A DNA stretch of 64,000 bases, from assembly GCF_035189165.1 (NCBI RefSeq), contig NZ_CP045246.1, positions 2,604,001 to 2,668,000 of the forward strand. The letters are read 5' to 3'. Source of the DNA: Arthrobacter sp. JZ12. Its GTDB lineage: Bacteria > Actinomycetota > Actinomycetes > Actinomycetales > Micrococcaceae. The notes beneath the pieces were generated by a model. It saw nothing but the letters and a program-made list of their open reading frames with translations. It was not told the DNA's origin and searched no databases. The translations under genes and the position numbers were made by a program. Positions 8,924 through 18,011 of the stretch are shown piece by piece (positions within the stretch are counted from its first letter, which is position 1; every line of letters begins with the position of its first letter).

Positions 8924-10085
8924 TGCCGGCTTCTTCCCGAAGCAGCTCTTCGCTGAGCTGGGCAGCCTGCTCGCGCAGCTGGCTAGTCTTCTCCGTGTAG
9001 ACGTATTCGAACAGGTCGGCCGGATGGATATCCGGTTCGGAGTTGAGGCCTTCCCGCAGCACGCCGGCCATCTCCTCGGCCGCTGCTGCGATGCGCTGTT
9101 CCTCTTTCTCGGTGAGGAGCTGAAGGTTGCCGAGGTAGGTCCGCAGCCGGGTGATGGGATCCTTCGGCACCCACTGGTCGACGTCGGACTGGGAGCGGTA
9201 GCGGGAAGGATCGTCGGCGTTGGTATGTGCCTGCATGCGGTAGGTGTGTGCCTCCACCAGGACGGGACCACCGCCGTCGCGGGCCCGCTCAACGGCCTTG
9301 GAAAGCACGGAGAGCATCGCCGCAAGGTCGTTGCCGTCCACCCGCTCACCGGGCATGCCGTAGCCGATCGCCTTGTGAGCCAGTGACGGCGCTACCGACT
9401 GGTGCTTGAGCGGCACTGAGATGGCGTATTCATTGTTCTGGATCAGGAACACAACCGGCACGTGGAACACCGCCGCGAAATTCAGGGCTTCGTGGAAGTC
9501 CCCCTCACTGGTTGCACCGTCGCCGCACAGTGCCAGGACAACTGTGTTCTCGCCGCGGAGCTTGGCGGCATGCGCCACCCCTACTGCGTGGAGCAGCTGG
9601 GTAGCCAGGGGCGTTGCCTGCGTGGCTGTCCTGTGGTGGCGCGGATCATAACCGGCGTGCCAGTCCCCCCGCAGGAGCGTAAGCACTTCCAGTGGATCCA
9701 CCCCGCGGGTGATGACAGCGACCGTGTCGCGGTAGGTCGGGAACAACCAGTCCGTTGGGTCAAGGACGACGGCGGCGGCCACCTGGCAGGCTTCCTGTCC
9801 GTGTGATGAGGGGTAGACCGCCATCCGGCCCTGCCGGACGAGGGCATTGGCCTGTTCGTTGATCCTGCGCCCCACCACGAGCTTTTCGTAGGCCGACAGA
9901 AGGAGGGGCCCATCCGGCAGCGGGTAACGGTCGTTGTGCACGTGCTGACCCTCGGGGTCCACGAGCTGGACCGGGTGGGCGGAGGGGAGCATGAAGTTCT
10001 CGACCGATCCGCCGGTATCGGCCCCCGCATGCTTCATCGACCCGCTGAACTGGTTTCCTGTGGAGCTCTCGGAGTGAATGGTCAT
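8916..10085 (-). CDS. bkdA: Branched-chain 2-oxoacid dehydrogenase E1 alpha subunit
   Basis: Alpha subunit of the E1 decarboxylase, 389 residues. It binds thiamine diphosphate and decarboxylates the 2-oxoacids of Val, Leu and Ile. The thiamine diphosphate motif is clear (GDGATSEGDFHEALNFA ending in QNN). The substrate-binding region SSHGQEA and the phosphorylation-loop region with HTNADDPSRYR are also present. The first 50 residues are a family-variable tail. A GGGAGG site lies 6 bases before ATG 10085. It is the first gene of the operon E1alpha-E1beta-E2-hydrolase and diverges from an Lrp-type regulator across a 227-base region that holds an inverted repeat. Confidence 0.92.
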   Translation of the reverse strand: MTIHSESSTGNQFSGSMKHAGADTGGSVENFMLPSAHPVQLVDPEGQHVHNDRYPLPDGPLLLSAYEKLVVGRRINEQANALVRQGRMAVYPSSHGQEACQVAAAVVLDPTDWLFPTYRDTVAVITRGVDPLEVLTLLRGDWHAGYDPRHHRTATQATPLATQLLHAVGVAHAAKLRGENTVVLALCGDGATSEGDFHEALNFAAVFHVPVVFLIQNNEYAISVPLKHQSVAPSLAHKAIGYGMPGERVDGNDLAAMLSVLSKAVERARDGGGPVLVEAHTYRMQAHTNADDPSRYRSQSDVDQWVPKDPITRLRTYLGNLQLLTEKEEQRIAAAAEEMAGVLREGLNSEPDIHPADLFEYVYTEKTSQLREQAAQLSEELLREEAGND

Positions 10086-10205
10086 GCCTGCCTCCCTCAG
10101 CCGCCGCGGCGTCGGTGCGGCTTCGCTGCCTGACGCTCCGCTTCAAGGGCTTTTGACCCCCGGAGCGGAACGATGATTTGTGCCTCAATTATGGGTAAGA
10201 GACAA

Positions 10206-10228
10206 CTTCCGTATCCATGAAACGGAAG
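10206..10228. promoter_or_regulatory. Candidate Lrp-type operator
   Basis: A perfect 7-bp inverted repeat, CTTCCGT and ACGGAAG, with a 9-base spacer lies in the region between the divergent E1alpha and Lrp-type genes. A further CCGGAAG is found at 10241-10247. Position and symmetry suggest a binding site for the adjacent regulator; binding has not been shown. Confidence 0.4.
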
Positions 10229-10312
10229 GATCATGGAATTCCGGAAGCCGTATCAGTACTCTCGAAGACGAAACGCTTATGTGAGCTGGGTTACAGGGAA
10301 GGTTGTAGACAG

Positions 10313-10756
10313 ATGGCCGAACTGCCCCTCGATGAGGTGGACCGGAAGATCCTCGCCGAACTCACACGGGACGGCCGCCAATCCGTGACTGCTATCGCAG
10401 AGAACGTCCACATTTCCCGGGCGCACGCCTACTCCCGCATCGCCCGACTCACCGAGAACGGCGTGTTGACCAAGTTCACGGCGTTGATCGACCCCATCAA
10501 GGCAGGGCTCCGGTCCTCGGCCTATGTCACCCTCAAGGTCCGGCAACACTCCTGGCGCGAACTGAAGGAGAAGCTGCGGGCCATTCCGGAGGTGCACCAT
10601 ATTGCTCTGGTAGGAGGAGATTTCGACGTGATCCTGCTGGTGCGTGCTGAGGACAACGTCGATCTCAGGCGCGTGATTTTCGACCAGCTACAGTCCATGC
10701 CCGGAGTCCTGGACACACAGACGTTCCTCGTTTTCGAGGACATGGACACCCGCTGA
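10313..10756 (+). CDS. bkdR: Lrp/AsnC-family transcriptional regulator
   Basis: DNA-binding regulator of 147 residues. An N-terminal winged helix-turn-helix (about 5-60; LDEVDRKILAELTRDGRQSV and ISRAHAYSRIARL) is followed by an RAM/AsnC_trans_reg effector domain (about 70-145; HHIALVGGDFDVILLV). ATG 10313 is preferred over upstream in-frame starts because GGGAAGG precedes it by about 10 bases and the Lrp domain begins directly. It diverges from the 2-oxoacid dehydrogenase operon, the position of BkdR-type activators that respond to branched-chain amino acids. The gene symbol is inferred from this context. Confidence 0.85.
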   Translation: MAELPLDEVDRKILAELTRDGRQSVTAIAENVHISRAHAYSRIARLTENGVLTKFTALIDPIKAGLRSSAYVTLKVRQHSWRELKEKLRAIPEVHHIALVGGDFDVILLVRAEDNVDLRRVIFDQLQSMPGVLDTQTFLVFEDMDTR

Positions 10757-10817
10757 CACGTCGCTTGAGCGGAACTCCCACACCAGGCGTGAGATGGCCG
10801 GGTGTCCGCCGATCCGG

Positions 10818-10842
10818 CGATGACCCCGTCCGAAGGTCATCG
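10818..10842 (+). terminator. Hairpin after the Lrp-type gene
   Basis: Perfect 8-bp arms CGATGACC and GGTCATCG with a 9-base loop lie 61 bases after the stop codon. The T run is poor, so termination is probable rather than certain. The 259-base convergent intergenic region (10757-11015) holds no gene; it also carries a second palindrome at 10899-10922. Confidence 0.45.
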
Positions 10843-11015
10843 TCCCCCATAAGGCCCCTACCGGCGGACTGCCCGGCCACAACCTCTAGTAAATGCCACG
10901 AAAGGACAAATATGTCCTATCGGGCGGCACATTACAGCGCATCGAGTTCAAACCGTTGCAGAACCGGTTGCCTGCACGTACGGTTCTCGCTCGATGCTTC
11001 GATGGCGCGAGCGCC

Positions 11016-11795
11016 CTAGCCCTTGAAGATGGGTTTGCGTTTCTCCTGGAATGCACGGAACCCTTCGGCGTAGTCGGCACTGCTGCACAGCTTGCCCTGT
11101 GCGATGTTCTCCTCACTGACCGAATCCCAAAGCCCAAGCCTGCGGTCCCGGACCGAGGCAACCAGTTCCTTCGACGCGCGGAACGCGCCTGTGGCACCTG
11201 CGGCAACCCGTTCCACTGCCTGCCTGGTGGCGGGCAACAGCTCAGCAGCCGTAAAGACCCTGCTGAACAAGCCACCGGCCACCGCGTCGGCACCGGTCAT
11301 CAAATCAGCGGTGTAGATCAGGTCGAGCGTCCGATGTGCTCCCAGCCGTTCCGTGAACAGCCAATGTCCGCCTGAATCCAGCGTTGCCCCCAGCCGCGCA
11401 AAGGGGGACCCGATCTTCGCCGTGTCCGCCACATACACCACGTCCGTGGCGATCAGCAGCCCCAGTCCAACCCCCAGGCACGCCCCCTGCGCCGCCGCGA
11501 AGGTTGGGGCAGGGAAGGCGCTCATCTTCCGCAGCAGCGGTGTGACAAGGCCATCGAGGTAGGCGACCGCGTCGTCGGTCTCGGGTTCGACGCCGGCAAT
11601 ATCGCGCCCCGCGCAAAAGGCCCGCCCTTCACCGCGAAGCAGGAGAGCGCGGACGCGGCCTTCCGCTGCCGCGGAGGCGGCGTCGTCGTACGCCAGCGAG
11701 AGTTTGGACAGGGCTTCCTCGTTCAGCGCGTTCAGCTTGTCGGGTGCGTTCAGGACGATCTCCGCTACGTTCCGCTCGATGGTCAGCTCGATCAC
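11016..11795 (-). CDS. paaG: Enoyl-CoA hydratase/isomerase, PaaG-like
   Basis: Crotonase-fold protein, 259 residues. It is likely the isomerase that converts the 1,2-epoxyphenylacetyl-CoA made by PaaABCDE into the seven-membered oxepin-CoA. The oxyanion-hole elements are visible (GRAFCAGRDI and the region QGACLGVGLGL), and an Asp in GATLDSGGHW fits PaaG-type members. It is the last gene of the run paaA-paaB-paaC-paaD-paaE-paaG, 9 bases after paaE. Assignment as PaaG rather than a generic hydratase rests on this position; a second crotonase (27737-28519) fits PaaF. Confidence 0.78.
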   Translation of the reverse strand: MIELTIERNVAEIVLNAPDKLNALNEEALSKLSLAYDDAASAAAEGRVRALLLRGEGRAFCAGRDIAGVEPETDDAVAYLDGLVTPLLRKMSAFPAPTFAAAQGACLGVGLGLLIATDVVYVADTAKIGSPFARLGATLDSGGHWLFTERLGAHRTLDLIYTADLMTGADAVAGGLFSRVFTAAELLPATRQAVERVAAGATGAFRASKELVASVRDRRLGLWDSVSEENIAQGKLCSSADYAEGFRAFQEKRKPIFKG

Positions 11796-11804
11796 GGGTT
11801 CCTC

Positions 11805-12980
11805 CTAGGCGTCGTAGTCCACTATGACTTCGGGACTGGTGGGGCGGGACTGGCAGGTCAGCACATAGCCTTTCGCCAGTTCGTCCGGCTCCAGGGCGTA
11901 GTTTTCCTCCATGTCAACGGTCCCGCTCACCAATCTTGCCCGGCAGGTACCGCAGACACCGCCTGCGCAAGCGAACGGGACATCGGCGCGAACGCGCAGG
12001 GCGGCGTTGAGGATTGATTCACGGGCGTGGGCAGGGCTGGTCACGGAGCCCCTCAGCCCGTCGAGGGTGAACGTGATGATGTAGGAGTCGTCCGCCGGGT
12101 CGTCCCGGATCGGGCGTCCGATTTGCCCTTCCGGCCTGGCGGGCTCTCCTGTGGTGAACAGTTCGAACCTGATCTTCTCCGGTGGTACCCCACGTTCGGC
12201 GAGCGTGTCACGGCACAGTTGGACAAGCTCGAAAGGCCCGCAGAGGAACCACTCATCGACATCGTCGGTACGGATGACGCTGGTAAGGAGGGTCTGGAGT
12301 TTCACGGCATCGATTCGCCCGGTCAGTAGCGGCGAGATTCGCTGTTCGCGGGAGAGCACGTGGTGCAGCGCGAAGCGTGCAGGATACCTGTCCTTCAGGT
12401 CGGCGAGCTCTTCGAGGAACATGACGTCCATGGCCGCACGATTGGCGTAGATCAGGTCGAAGCGCACTGCCGGATTGGCCGCGAGCACCGAACGCGCGAT
12501 GGCGATGACCGGTGTGATCCCGGAGCCGGCCGCGACCGCCACGAAGGCGTGACCTGTCTCGGTGTCGATACTGTCGGGATTGTTCAGCCCATTCATGGGG
12601 TGTTTCGAGATGAACTGACCCATCGGGCTCATGACGTCCAGCCGGTCACCGGCCTTCAGGAACTCGTTGGCCCAGGTGGAGAACACCCCGCCGAGATCTC
12701 TCTTGATGGCAACACGAATCTCGCTGCTGCCGTCCTCGAAGTTGCGGGGTTCGGCGCAGATTGAGTAGCTCCGGCGCACTTCCCGGGGCTTCCCGTCGAC
12801 GTCCAACGTGGTGCGCAGGGCAACATACTGGCCGGGTACGTAGTTGAATTTGCCCGCCAGGTCCGCCGGTACGGCGAACGTCACTTCGATCGCATCCTCC
12901 GTGAGCCGTCGGACCTCCGAAACGGTCAGCTCGTGAAACGCAGTTCGCCTCCGGGTGGACGGGGCAAGCTTCACTGCCAT
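11805..12980 (-). CDS. paaE: Phenylacetyl-CoA epoxidase reductase subunit PaaE
   Basis: Reductase that passes electrons from NADPH to the di-iron oxygenase PaaA, 391 residues. It has an FAD-binding domain (RRSYSIC at about residue 66), an NAD(P)-binding domain (AGSGITPVIAIA and CGPFELV) and a C-terminal plant-type 2Fe-2S ferredoxin domain (CAGGVCGTCRARLVSG, with the last Cys in LTCQSRP). ATG 12980 overlaps the paaD stop as ATGA, which fixes the start; the longer open frame upstream is the shadow of paaD. It acts in the cytoplasm as part of the PaaABCE complex. Confidence 0.92.
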   Translation of the reverse strand: MAVKLAPSTRRRTAFHELTVSEVRRLTEDAIEVTFAVPADLAGKFNYVPGQYVALRTTLDVDGKPREVRRSYSICAEPRNFEDGSSEIRVAIKRDLGGVFSTWANEFLKAGDRLDVMSPMGQFISKHPMNGLNNPDSIDTETGHAFVAVAAGSGITPVIAIARSVLAANPAVRFDLIYANRAAMDVMFLEELADLKDRYPARFALHHVLSREQRISPLLTGRIDAVKLQTLLTSVIRTDDVDEWFLCGPFELVQLCRDTLAERGVPPEKIRFELFTTGEPARPEGQIGRPIRDDPADDSYIITFTLDGLRGSVTSPAHARESILNAALRVRADVPFACAGGVCGTCRARLVSGTVDMEENYALEPDELAKGYVLTCQSRPTSPEVIVDYDA

Positions 12981-13477
12981 CAGTGGACCTTGAAGTAATC
13001 GAACGGCTCCCTGCAGTCCTGACAGACGTACAGCGCCTTGCAGGAGGTCGACCCGAACCGGGTCAGCTCTCGCGTGTTGAGCGACGAGCACTGTGGACAC
13101 TTGATCCCCAGCCGGACGCTGATCTTTCCGCTCGCTGCCCGTCCTGTTGGTGGAGCAATCCCGTACTGCTCGAGCTTCGCTCTACCGGCCCCGCTCATCC
13201 AGTCCGTTGTCCAGGCCGGGGACAGAACCAGGTTCACGTGGACATTGGTGTAACCATGCGCAGCAAGGGCAGTGAGGATGTCATCGCGGATTGTGTGCAT
13301 GGCCGGGCAGCCCGAATAGGTGGGCGTGATGGCCACGGTGACGGCGCCGTCGTTGTGCACATCAATCGCGCGGAGGATTCCGAGATCCTCGATGGTGAGG
13401 ACCGGAATCTCCGGATCCGCCACAGTGGCAGCGATATTCCAAACGGTCTCTTCGAGGGTGCGCGCCGCCGTCACCAT
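12980..13477 (-). CDS. paaD: Phenylacetate degradation protein PaaD
   Basis: SUF-type (DUF59) protein of 165 residues, probably needed for metal-centre maturation of the phenylacetyl-CoA epoxidase. The N-terminal DUF59 domain is seen in DPEIPVLTIEDLGI and TPTYSGCPA. The C-terminal 45 residues carry two CxxC pairs (CPQCSS and CQDC) that look like a zinc or Fe-S ribbon. The start overlaps the paaC stop by 7 bases and the stop overlaps paaE as ATGA, typical of this operon. Confidence 0.92.
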   Translation of the reverse strand: MVTAARTLEETVWNIAATVADPEIPVLTIEDLGILRAIDVHNDGAVTVAITPTYSGCPAMHTIRDDILTALAAHGYTNVHVNLVLSPAWTTDWMSGAGRAKLEQYGIAPPTGRAASGKISVRLGIKCPQCSSLNTRELTRFGSTSCKALYVCQDCREPFDYFKVH

Positions 13478-14295
13478 GTCGCTCCCGGATGTTCCCGGGC
13501 GAGCACCTGCATCTCGGCGAGGATGTAGCCCAGGTATTCGCTGTGGTGGCCCTGCCGGCCGCCACCAACGGCCGCGGGAACAGCCGGAATCTTCAACTCC
13601 GCCTCGGCGAAAAGTCCCTCCAGTTCCGCATCGAAGGCGGCGCGCAACCCGGAGGGCTGAACCGCAATCCCTTTGAGCTCGTCCAGAAGGGCGTCATGTT
13701 GGAAGAGTTCGCCGACATACGGCCAGGTAAGGAGGAGCCCTTCGACCATGCGGCGGCGCGACTCATCGGCTCCGAGCGCAAGGCGCAGGACCCACTGCCT
13801 GCTGTGGTCCCGGTGGTAATCCACTTCCTTCACGGCCTTCGCAGCAATGGCGGCGATTGTTGGGTCGGCCGAACCGGTCAGGTGCTTGTAGAGCTCGAAC
13901 TGGTAGTAGGAGACCACGAGCTGCCGGGCAATGGTCCGTGCGAAGTCGCCATTGGGCTGTTCAACCAGGTGGACTGAGCGGAATTCGTCCTCGCCCCGGA
14001 AATACGCGAGGTCGTCCTCCGTCTTCCCCCAGGCCCGTCCGGCGTAGGTGAGGAAGGATCGCGCGTGGCCGAGCAGGTCCAGCGCGATGTTACCCAGCGC
14101 CACGTCCTCCTCGAGCTCCGGTGCCCTCGAGATCCACCAGCCAAGCCGCTGCGCCAGGACGAGGGCATCATCACCCAGCCCGAGGGCGTACTGCGCCACC
14201 GCTGCACTGGGTACGGCCTCCGAGACCGCGATGTCCTCGGGCCGCAGAGCATTGCCCGGGGTGATTCGGGTGGCGCTGGCGCTCGCTTCGCTCAC
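13471..14295 (-). CDS. paaC: Phenylacetyl-CoA epoxidase subunit PaaC
   Basis: Structural partner of the catalytic PaaA subunit, 274 residues. It has the ferritin-like helical fold of the family (DDALVLAQRLGWWISRAPELEEDVALGN and LDLLGHA; read as separate segments) but is not the catalytic subunit. The start is GTG 14295, overlapping the paaB stop as GTGA. A much longer open frame upstream is only the shadow of paaB. The first 24 residues are an Ala/Ser-rich extension. Confidence 0.9.
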   Translation of the reverse strand: MSEASASATRITPGNALRPEDIAVSEAVPSAAVAQYALGLGDDALVLAQRLGWWISRAPELEEDVALGNIALDLLGHARSFLTYAGRAWGKTEDDLAYFRGEDEFRSVHLVEQPNGDFARTIARQLVVSYYQFELYKHLTGSADPTIAAIAAKAVKEVDYHRDHSRQWVLRLALGADESRRRMVEGLLLTWPYVGELFQHDALLDELKGIAVQPSGLRAAFDAELEGLFAEAELKIPAVPAAVGGGRQGHHSEYLGYILAEMQVLAREHPGATW

Positions 14296-14645
14296 AGGTG
14301 CTTCACCCCTTCGCTCTTCGTGTAATACGTGGCGTGCCGGTAGTCCTTGCCCTGGGGCGATTCGAAGAACTGCCCCTTCGCGTCGGGATCGCTGGCAACA
14401 ATTGCCGACGCCGGTACAACCCACAGGCTCACGCCCTCGTTGCGCCGGGTGTACAGGTCGCGGGCGTTCCGCAGTGCCATCTCTGCGTCCGGAGCGTGGA
14501 GGGACCCGGCATGCACATGGCTGAGCCCGCGTGAAGACCGTACAAAAACCTCCCAGAGCGGCCATGGCCCAGCTGTGGGGTGTCCGGGCAGTTCCGCGCT
14601 GGGGCCCTTCGAACCGTCGTCGGCCGCTTGCGATCCGCTGACCAC
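14292..14645 (-). CDS. paaB: Phenylacetyl-CoA epoxidase subunit PaaB
   Basis: Small subunit that bridges PaaAC units in the epoxidase complex, 117 residues. The family core is visible in PLWEVFVRSSRGLSHVHAGS, ALRNARDLYTRRNEG and the C-terminal KDYRHATYY. It has about 25 extra N-terminal residues compared with the shorter enterobacterial protein. The GTG start follows the paaA stop codon directly and the stop overlaps paaC, so the two subunits are probably made in fixed ratio by coupled translation. Confidence 0.92.
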   Translation of the reverse strand: MVSGSQAADDGSKGPSAELPGHPTAGPWPLWEVFVRSSRGLSHVHAGSLHAPDAEMALRNARDLYTRRNEGVSLWVVPASAIVASDPDAKGQFFESPQGKDYRHATYYTKSEGVKHL

Positions 14646-15626
14646 CTACGCCGCCTCGCCCACGGCAGCGGCACGCTTGGCGGCTTGCTTTGCGGCGTAA
14701 GCCGCAGCGGCCTCACGGACCCAGGCACCGCCGTCGTGCGCTTCACGACGCCGCTCCATCCGCTGGGCATTGCACGGCCCGTGACCGGCGAGGACTTCCT
14801 TGAACTCGTTCCAGTCGAGCGGACCGTGTTCCCACCGTCCCGTGTCCTGGTTGTAGCGGATCCGGTCGTCCGGGAGGGTGAGTCCGAGGACCTTGACCTG
14901 TTCGGCAATCATGCCGACAAAGCGGGAGCGCAATTCGTCGTTGGAGAACCGCTTGATGTTCCAGGCCATGGACTGCTGCGAGTTCGGTGAGTCCTCGTCC
15001 GGCGGCCCGAACATCATGAGGCTGGGCGCATACCAGCGGTTCACGGCGTCCTGGGCCATCGCCTTCTGGGCCGGCGTGCCGTTGGAAAGCTCTAGCAGGA
15101 TCTCGAAACCCTGGCGCTGGTGGAAGGACTCTTCCTTGCAGATCCGCACCATCGCGCGGCCGTACGGGCCGTAGGACGCGCGGCAGAGGGGCACTTGGTT
15201 GGCGATCGCGGCGCCGTCGACCAGCCAGCCGATGGCCCCCATGTCCGCCCAGGTTCGCGCCGGATAATTGAAGATGCTCGAGTAACGCGCCTTTCCCGCG
15301 ATGAGGTCAGCCATCATCTGATCGCGTGAAGTGCCGAGGGTTTCGGCGGCGGAGTAGAGGTACAGGCCGTGACCGGCTTCATCCTGGACCTTCGCCATGA
15401 GGATGGCCTTGCGCTTGAGGCTCGGTGCGCGCGTGATCCAGTTCGCCTCGGGCTGCATGCCGATGATTTCGGAGTGCGCGTGCTGGGAAATCTGGCGGGT
15501 AAGCGTCTTGCGGTAGGCCTCCGGCATCCAGTCGCGCGGTTCGATGCGGGAGTCCTCTGCGATCAACCGGTCGAACTGCGCCTGTTCCGCCGTCATCTCC
15601 TGGGAGTTGTCGGTAGCCGTAGTCAT
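14646..15626 (-). CDS. paaA: Phenylacetyl-CoA epoxidase catalytic subunit PaaA
   Basis: Di-iron monooxygenase subunit, 326 residues, that forms the ring-1,2-epoxide of phenylacetyl-CoA. Iron-ligand motifs of the ferritin-like fold are visible: the Glu in [21 protein letters not shown] (ExxH) and a second ExxH in [16 protein letters not shown] 15626 has GAGGTGA upstream and the coding character starts there. It is first in the paa operon, and the TetR-type operator lies 49 bases upstream. Confidence 0.94.
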   Translation of the reverse strand: MTTATDNSQEMTAEQAQFDRLIAEDSRIEPRDWMPEAYRKTLTRQISQHAHSEIIGMQPEANWITRAPSLKRKAILMAKVQDEAGHGLYLYSAAETLGTSRDQMMADLIAGKARYSSIFNYPARTWADMGAIGWLVDGAAIANQVPLCRASYGPYGRAMVRICKEESFHQRQGFEILLELSNGTPAQKAMAQDAVNRWYAPSLMMFGPPDEDSPNSQQSMAWNIKRFSNDELRSRFVGMIAEQVKVLGLTLPDDRIRYNQDTGRWEHGPLDWNEFKEVLAGHGPCNAQRMERRREAHDGGAWVREAAAAYAAKQAAKRAAAVGEAA

Positions 15627-15674
15627 GAAGTCACCTCGCTGTGGGCCGGGAGGGCAGGGACCCGCCCGGAAATA

Positions 15675-15698
15675 ATTACCGACCGTTCGTTCAGGATA
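15675..15698. promoter_or_regulatory. PaaR-type operator upstream of paaA
   Basis: This 24-bp site (core ACCGACCGTTCGTTC) matches the sites at 22715-22738 and 29769-29792 that precede the other phenylacetate blocks. It resembles the published PaaR operator form of ACTN-ACCG-NN-CG-NN-CGGT of actinobacteria. The right half is degenerate. It is probably bound by the TetR protein encoded at 18012-18614. Confidence 0.7.
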
Positions 15699-15833
15699 TC
15701 GACGCGGGATGCGGCCAGTCAACAGATCGACCGGCTGCCACCGCCCAGCTGCCACCGGGCAGGCAGGCAGTGCCGTCGTCGTCGTTTATTCGCTTCGCAT
15801 GCAGGTGTCGGTAGGGGCTGGCAGGATGGAACC

Positions 15834-18002
15834 ATGACTTCCGCCCCCGTTGCCAAGAAGGTCCCCACCCAGCGCATCCATCACGGCGACCTTTTCGTCG
15901 ATGAGTACGAGTGGCTCCGCGCCAAGGACGATCCCGAGGTCGTCGAGCATCTGAAGGCCGAGAACGCGTACACCGACGCCGTCACCGCCGGGCAGGAACA
16001 GCTCCGCCAGGACATCTTCAACGAAATCAAGAACCGCACCCAGGAGACGGACCTGTCAGTCCCTGCGCGCAAGAAGGACTGGTGGTACTACTCGCGCACG
16101 GAAGAGGGGAAGCAGTACAGCATCCACTGTCGCGTGAGGGCCACCGACACCGGCGACGTCGCGCGTGACTGGACACCGCCGGAAGTCCTGCCCGGCCGGC
16201 CGGTTGACGGCGAGGAGGTGCTGCTGGACGGCAACGCGGAGGCAGAGGGCAAGCCCTTTTTCTCCCTCGGTGGGCTCGCGGTCAGCGAGGACGGGAACCT
16301 GCTGGCGTACTGCGTCGACAATGCTGGAGACGAACGCTTCACGCTTCGGATCAAGGACCTGCGGTCGGGGGAAGTTCTTCCCGACGAAATCCCGAACGTT
16401 TTCTACGGACTGGCCTTTTCCCCCGATGCATCCCAGGTCTTCTACACCCTGGTCGACGACAGCTGGCGCCCGTACCAGGTGAAGTCACACCGGCTGGGCA
16501 CCGCCGTCGAACAGGACGAGTTGATCTACCAGGAAGACGACGTCGCGATGTGGACCGGTTTCGACCTCTCCGCTGACCGCACCCAGCTGTTGATCGGTAT
16601 CAGCTGCTCGGAGTACAGCGAATACCGGGTCCTGGACCTCACGGATCAGGGCAAGGGGCTGGCCACGCTCATTCCGCGGTCCGAGCGCGTGCTGTACGAA
16701 CCCGAGCCGCTTCGCGTGGAGGGGCAGCTTCACTACCTGCTCACGCATGACCGCGGAGCGAAGAACTCGATGGTCAGCCTCGTGGCCGCAGACCAGTTCG
16801 AGCGCCCAATCGCCGACCAGGACTGGCGCACCGTTGTGGAGCACGACGACGCCGTCCGCGTCCACGGTGCCACCGTCACCGAAACGCACGTGCTCGTCTC
16901 GGTGCGCAAGGACACCACCATGCGAGTGCAGATCCTGCCGCGCCGAGGCCTCGCTACACCTGCCCAGCCGGCGCCGATCGAACCGGGCTTCGACGAAGAG
17001 CTCTACACCTGCAACCTGGCCGGTGCTGAGTTCGAGTCCCCGCTGATCCGGCTCTCCTACACCTCCTACTTCACGCCGGCGCGGGTCTACGACTACCTGC
17101 TCGACGGCGGAGCCCTCATCCTGCGCAAGGAGACGGAAGTCCGCGGCGGCTATCGCTCCGAGGACTACGTGGCGGAGAGGCAGTGGGCCACCGCAGCGGA
17201 TGGAACGCGGATTCCGCTCTCGGTCCTTCGCCGTCGGGACCTTCGGCAGGACGGCACCAACCCCGCGGTCATCTATGCCTACGGCAGCTACGAGATCAGC
17301 ATGGACCCGGGTTTCTCCATCTCGCGGCTGTCCCTGTTGGACCGCGGGATCATCTTTGTCGTGGCGCATATCCGTGGGGGCGGCGAGATGGGCCGCACCT
17401 GGTACGAAAACGGCAAGAAGCTCTCGAAGAAGAACACCTTCACGGACTTCGTCGACGCCACCGATCACGTGGCCGGGTCCGGCTGGGCTGACCCTGACCG
17501 CATCGCCGCGATCGGTGGTTCTGCCGGCGGCCTGCTGGTAGGCGCGGTGGCAAACCTCGCTCCCGAGAAGTACCGTGCCATCGTTGCGCAGGTGCCCTTT
17601 GTGGACACACTCACCACCATCCTCGACCCCGAGCTGCCGCTTTCTGCGCTGGAGTGGGAAGAGTGGGGCAATCCCATCACCGACCCCGAGGTGTACCAGT
17701 ACATGAAGGAGTACACCCCGTATGAGAACGTGCGCGCCACGGCGTACCCGCGGATTGCGGCGGTGACCAGCTTCAACGACACACGCGTCCTGTACGTGGA
17801 GCCGGCCAAGTGGGTGGCAAAGCTCCGCGAGGTAACTACGGGCAGCGAGCCCATCGTCCTTAAAACGGAGATGGACGGCGGCCACGGCGGCGCCAGCGGG
17901 CGGTACGAGCGGTGGAAGGACGTGGCCTGGGACTACGCTTTCGTTGCAGATGCGCTCGGCGCCACGTCCGTGCTGCCGAGCGCAGTGAACGTCGCCGGCT
18001 AG
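15834..18002 (+). CDS. ptrB: S9 family oligopeptidase (oligopeptidase B-like)
   Basis: Serine oligopeptidase of the prolyl oligopeptidase family, 722 residues, which cuts short peptides in the cytoplasm (no signal peptide). An N-terminal helix is followed by a seven-bladed propeller (about 70-420) and an alpha/beta-hydrolase domain. The nucleophile lies in GGSAGG at about residue 562 and the catalytic His in DGGHGG at about 681. The substrate-binding GSYE and AHIRGGGEMGR of oligopeptidase B are present. ATG 15834 has CAGGAT exactly 6 bases upstream, a leaderless-type start. The TetR gene follows after 9 bases, so both may share an mRNA. Confidence 0.9.
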   Translation: MTSAPVAKKVPTQRIHHGDLFVDEYEWLRAKDDPEVVEHLKAENAYTDAVTAGQEQLRQDIFNEIKNRTQETDLSVPARKKDWWYYSRTEEGKQYSIHCRVRATDTGDVARDWTPPEVLPGRPVDGEEVLLDGNAEAEGKPFFSLGGLAVSEDGNLLAYCVDNAGDERFTLRIKDLRSGEVLPDEIPNVFYGLAFSPDASQVFYTLVDDSWRPYQVKSHRLGTAVEQDELIYQEDDVAMWTGFDLSADRTQLLIGISCSEYSEYRVLDLTDQGKGLATLIPRSERVLYEPEPLRVEGQLHYLLTHDRGAKNSMVSLVAADQFERPIADQDWRTVVEHDDAVRVHGATVTETHVLVSVRKDTTMRVQILPRRGLATPAQPAPIEPGFDEELYTCNLAGAEFESPLIRLSYTSYFTPARVYDYLLDGGALILRKETEVRGGYRSEDYVAERQWATAADGTRIPLSVLRRRDLRQDGTNPAVIYAYGSYEISMDPGFSISRLSLLDRGIIFVVAHIRGGGEMGRTWYENGKKLSKKNTFTDFVDATDHVAGSGWADPDRIAAIGGSAGGLLVGAVANLAPEKYRAIVAQVPFVDTLTTILDPELPLSALEWEEWGNPITDPEVYQYMKEYTPYENVRATAYPRIAAVTSFNDTRVLYVEPAKWVAKLREVTTGSEPIVLKTEMDGGHGGASGRYERWKDVAWDYAFVADALGATSVLPSAVNVAG

Positions 18003-18011
18003 GACTGCCCT

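Noticed and set aside
8923-9349. An upstream extension of the E1 beta frame
   Set aside because: It overlaps E1 alpha out of frame and encodes only Arg/Pro/Ser-rich sequence; the start at 8923 overlaps the E1 alpha stop as expected.
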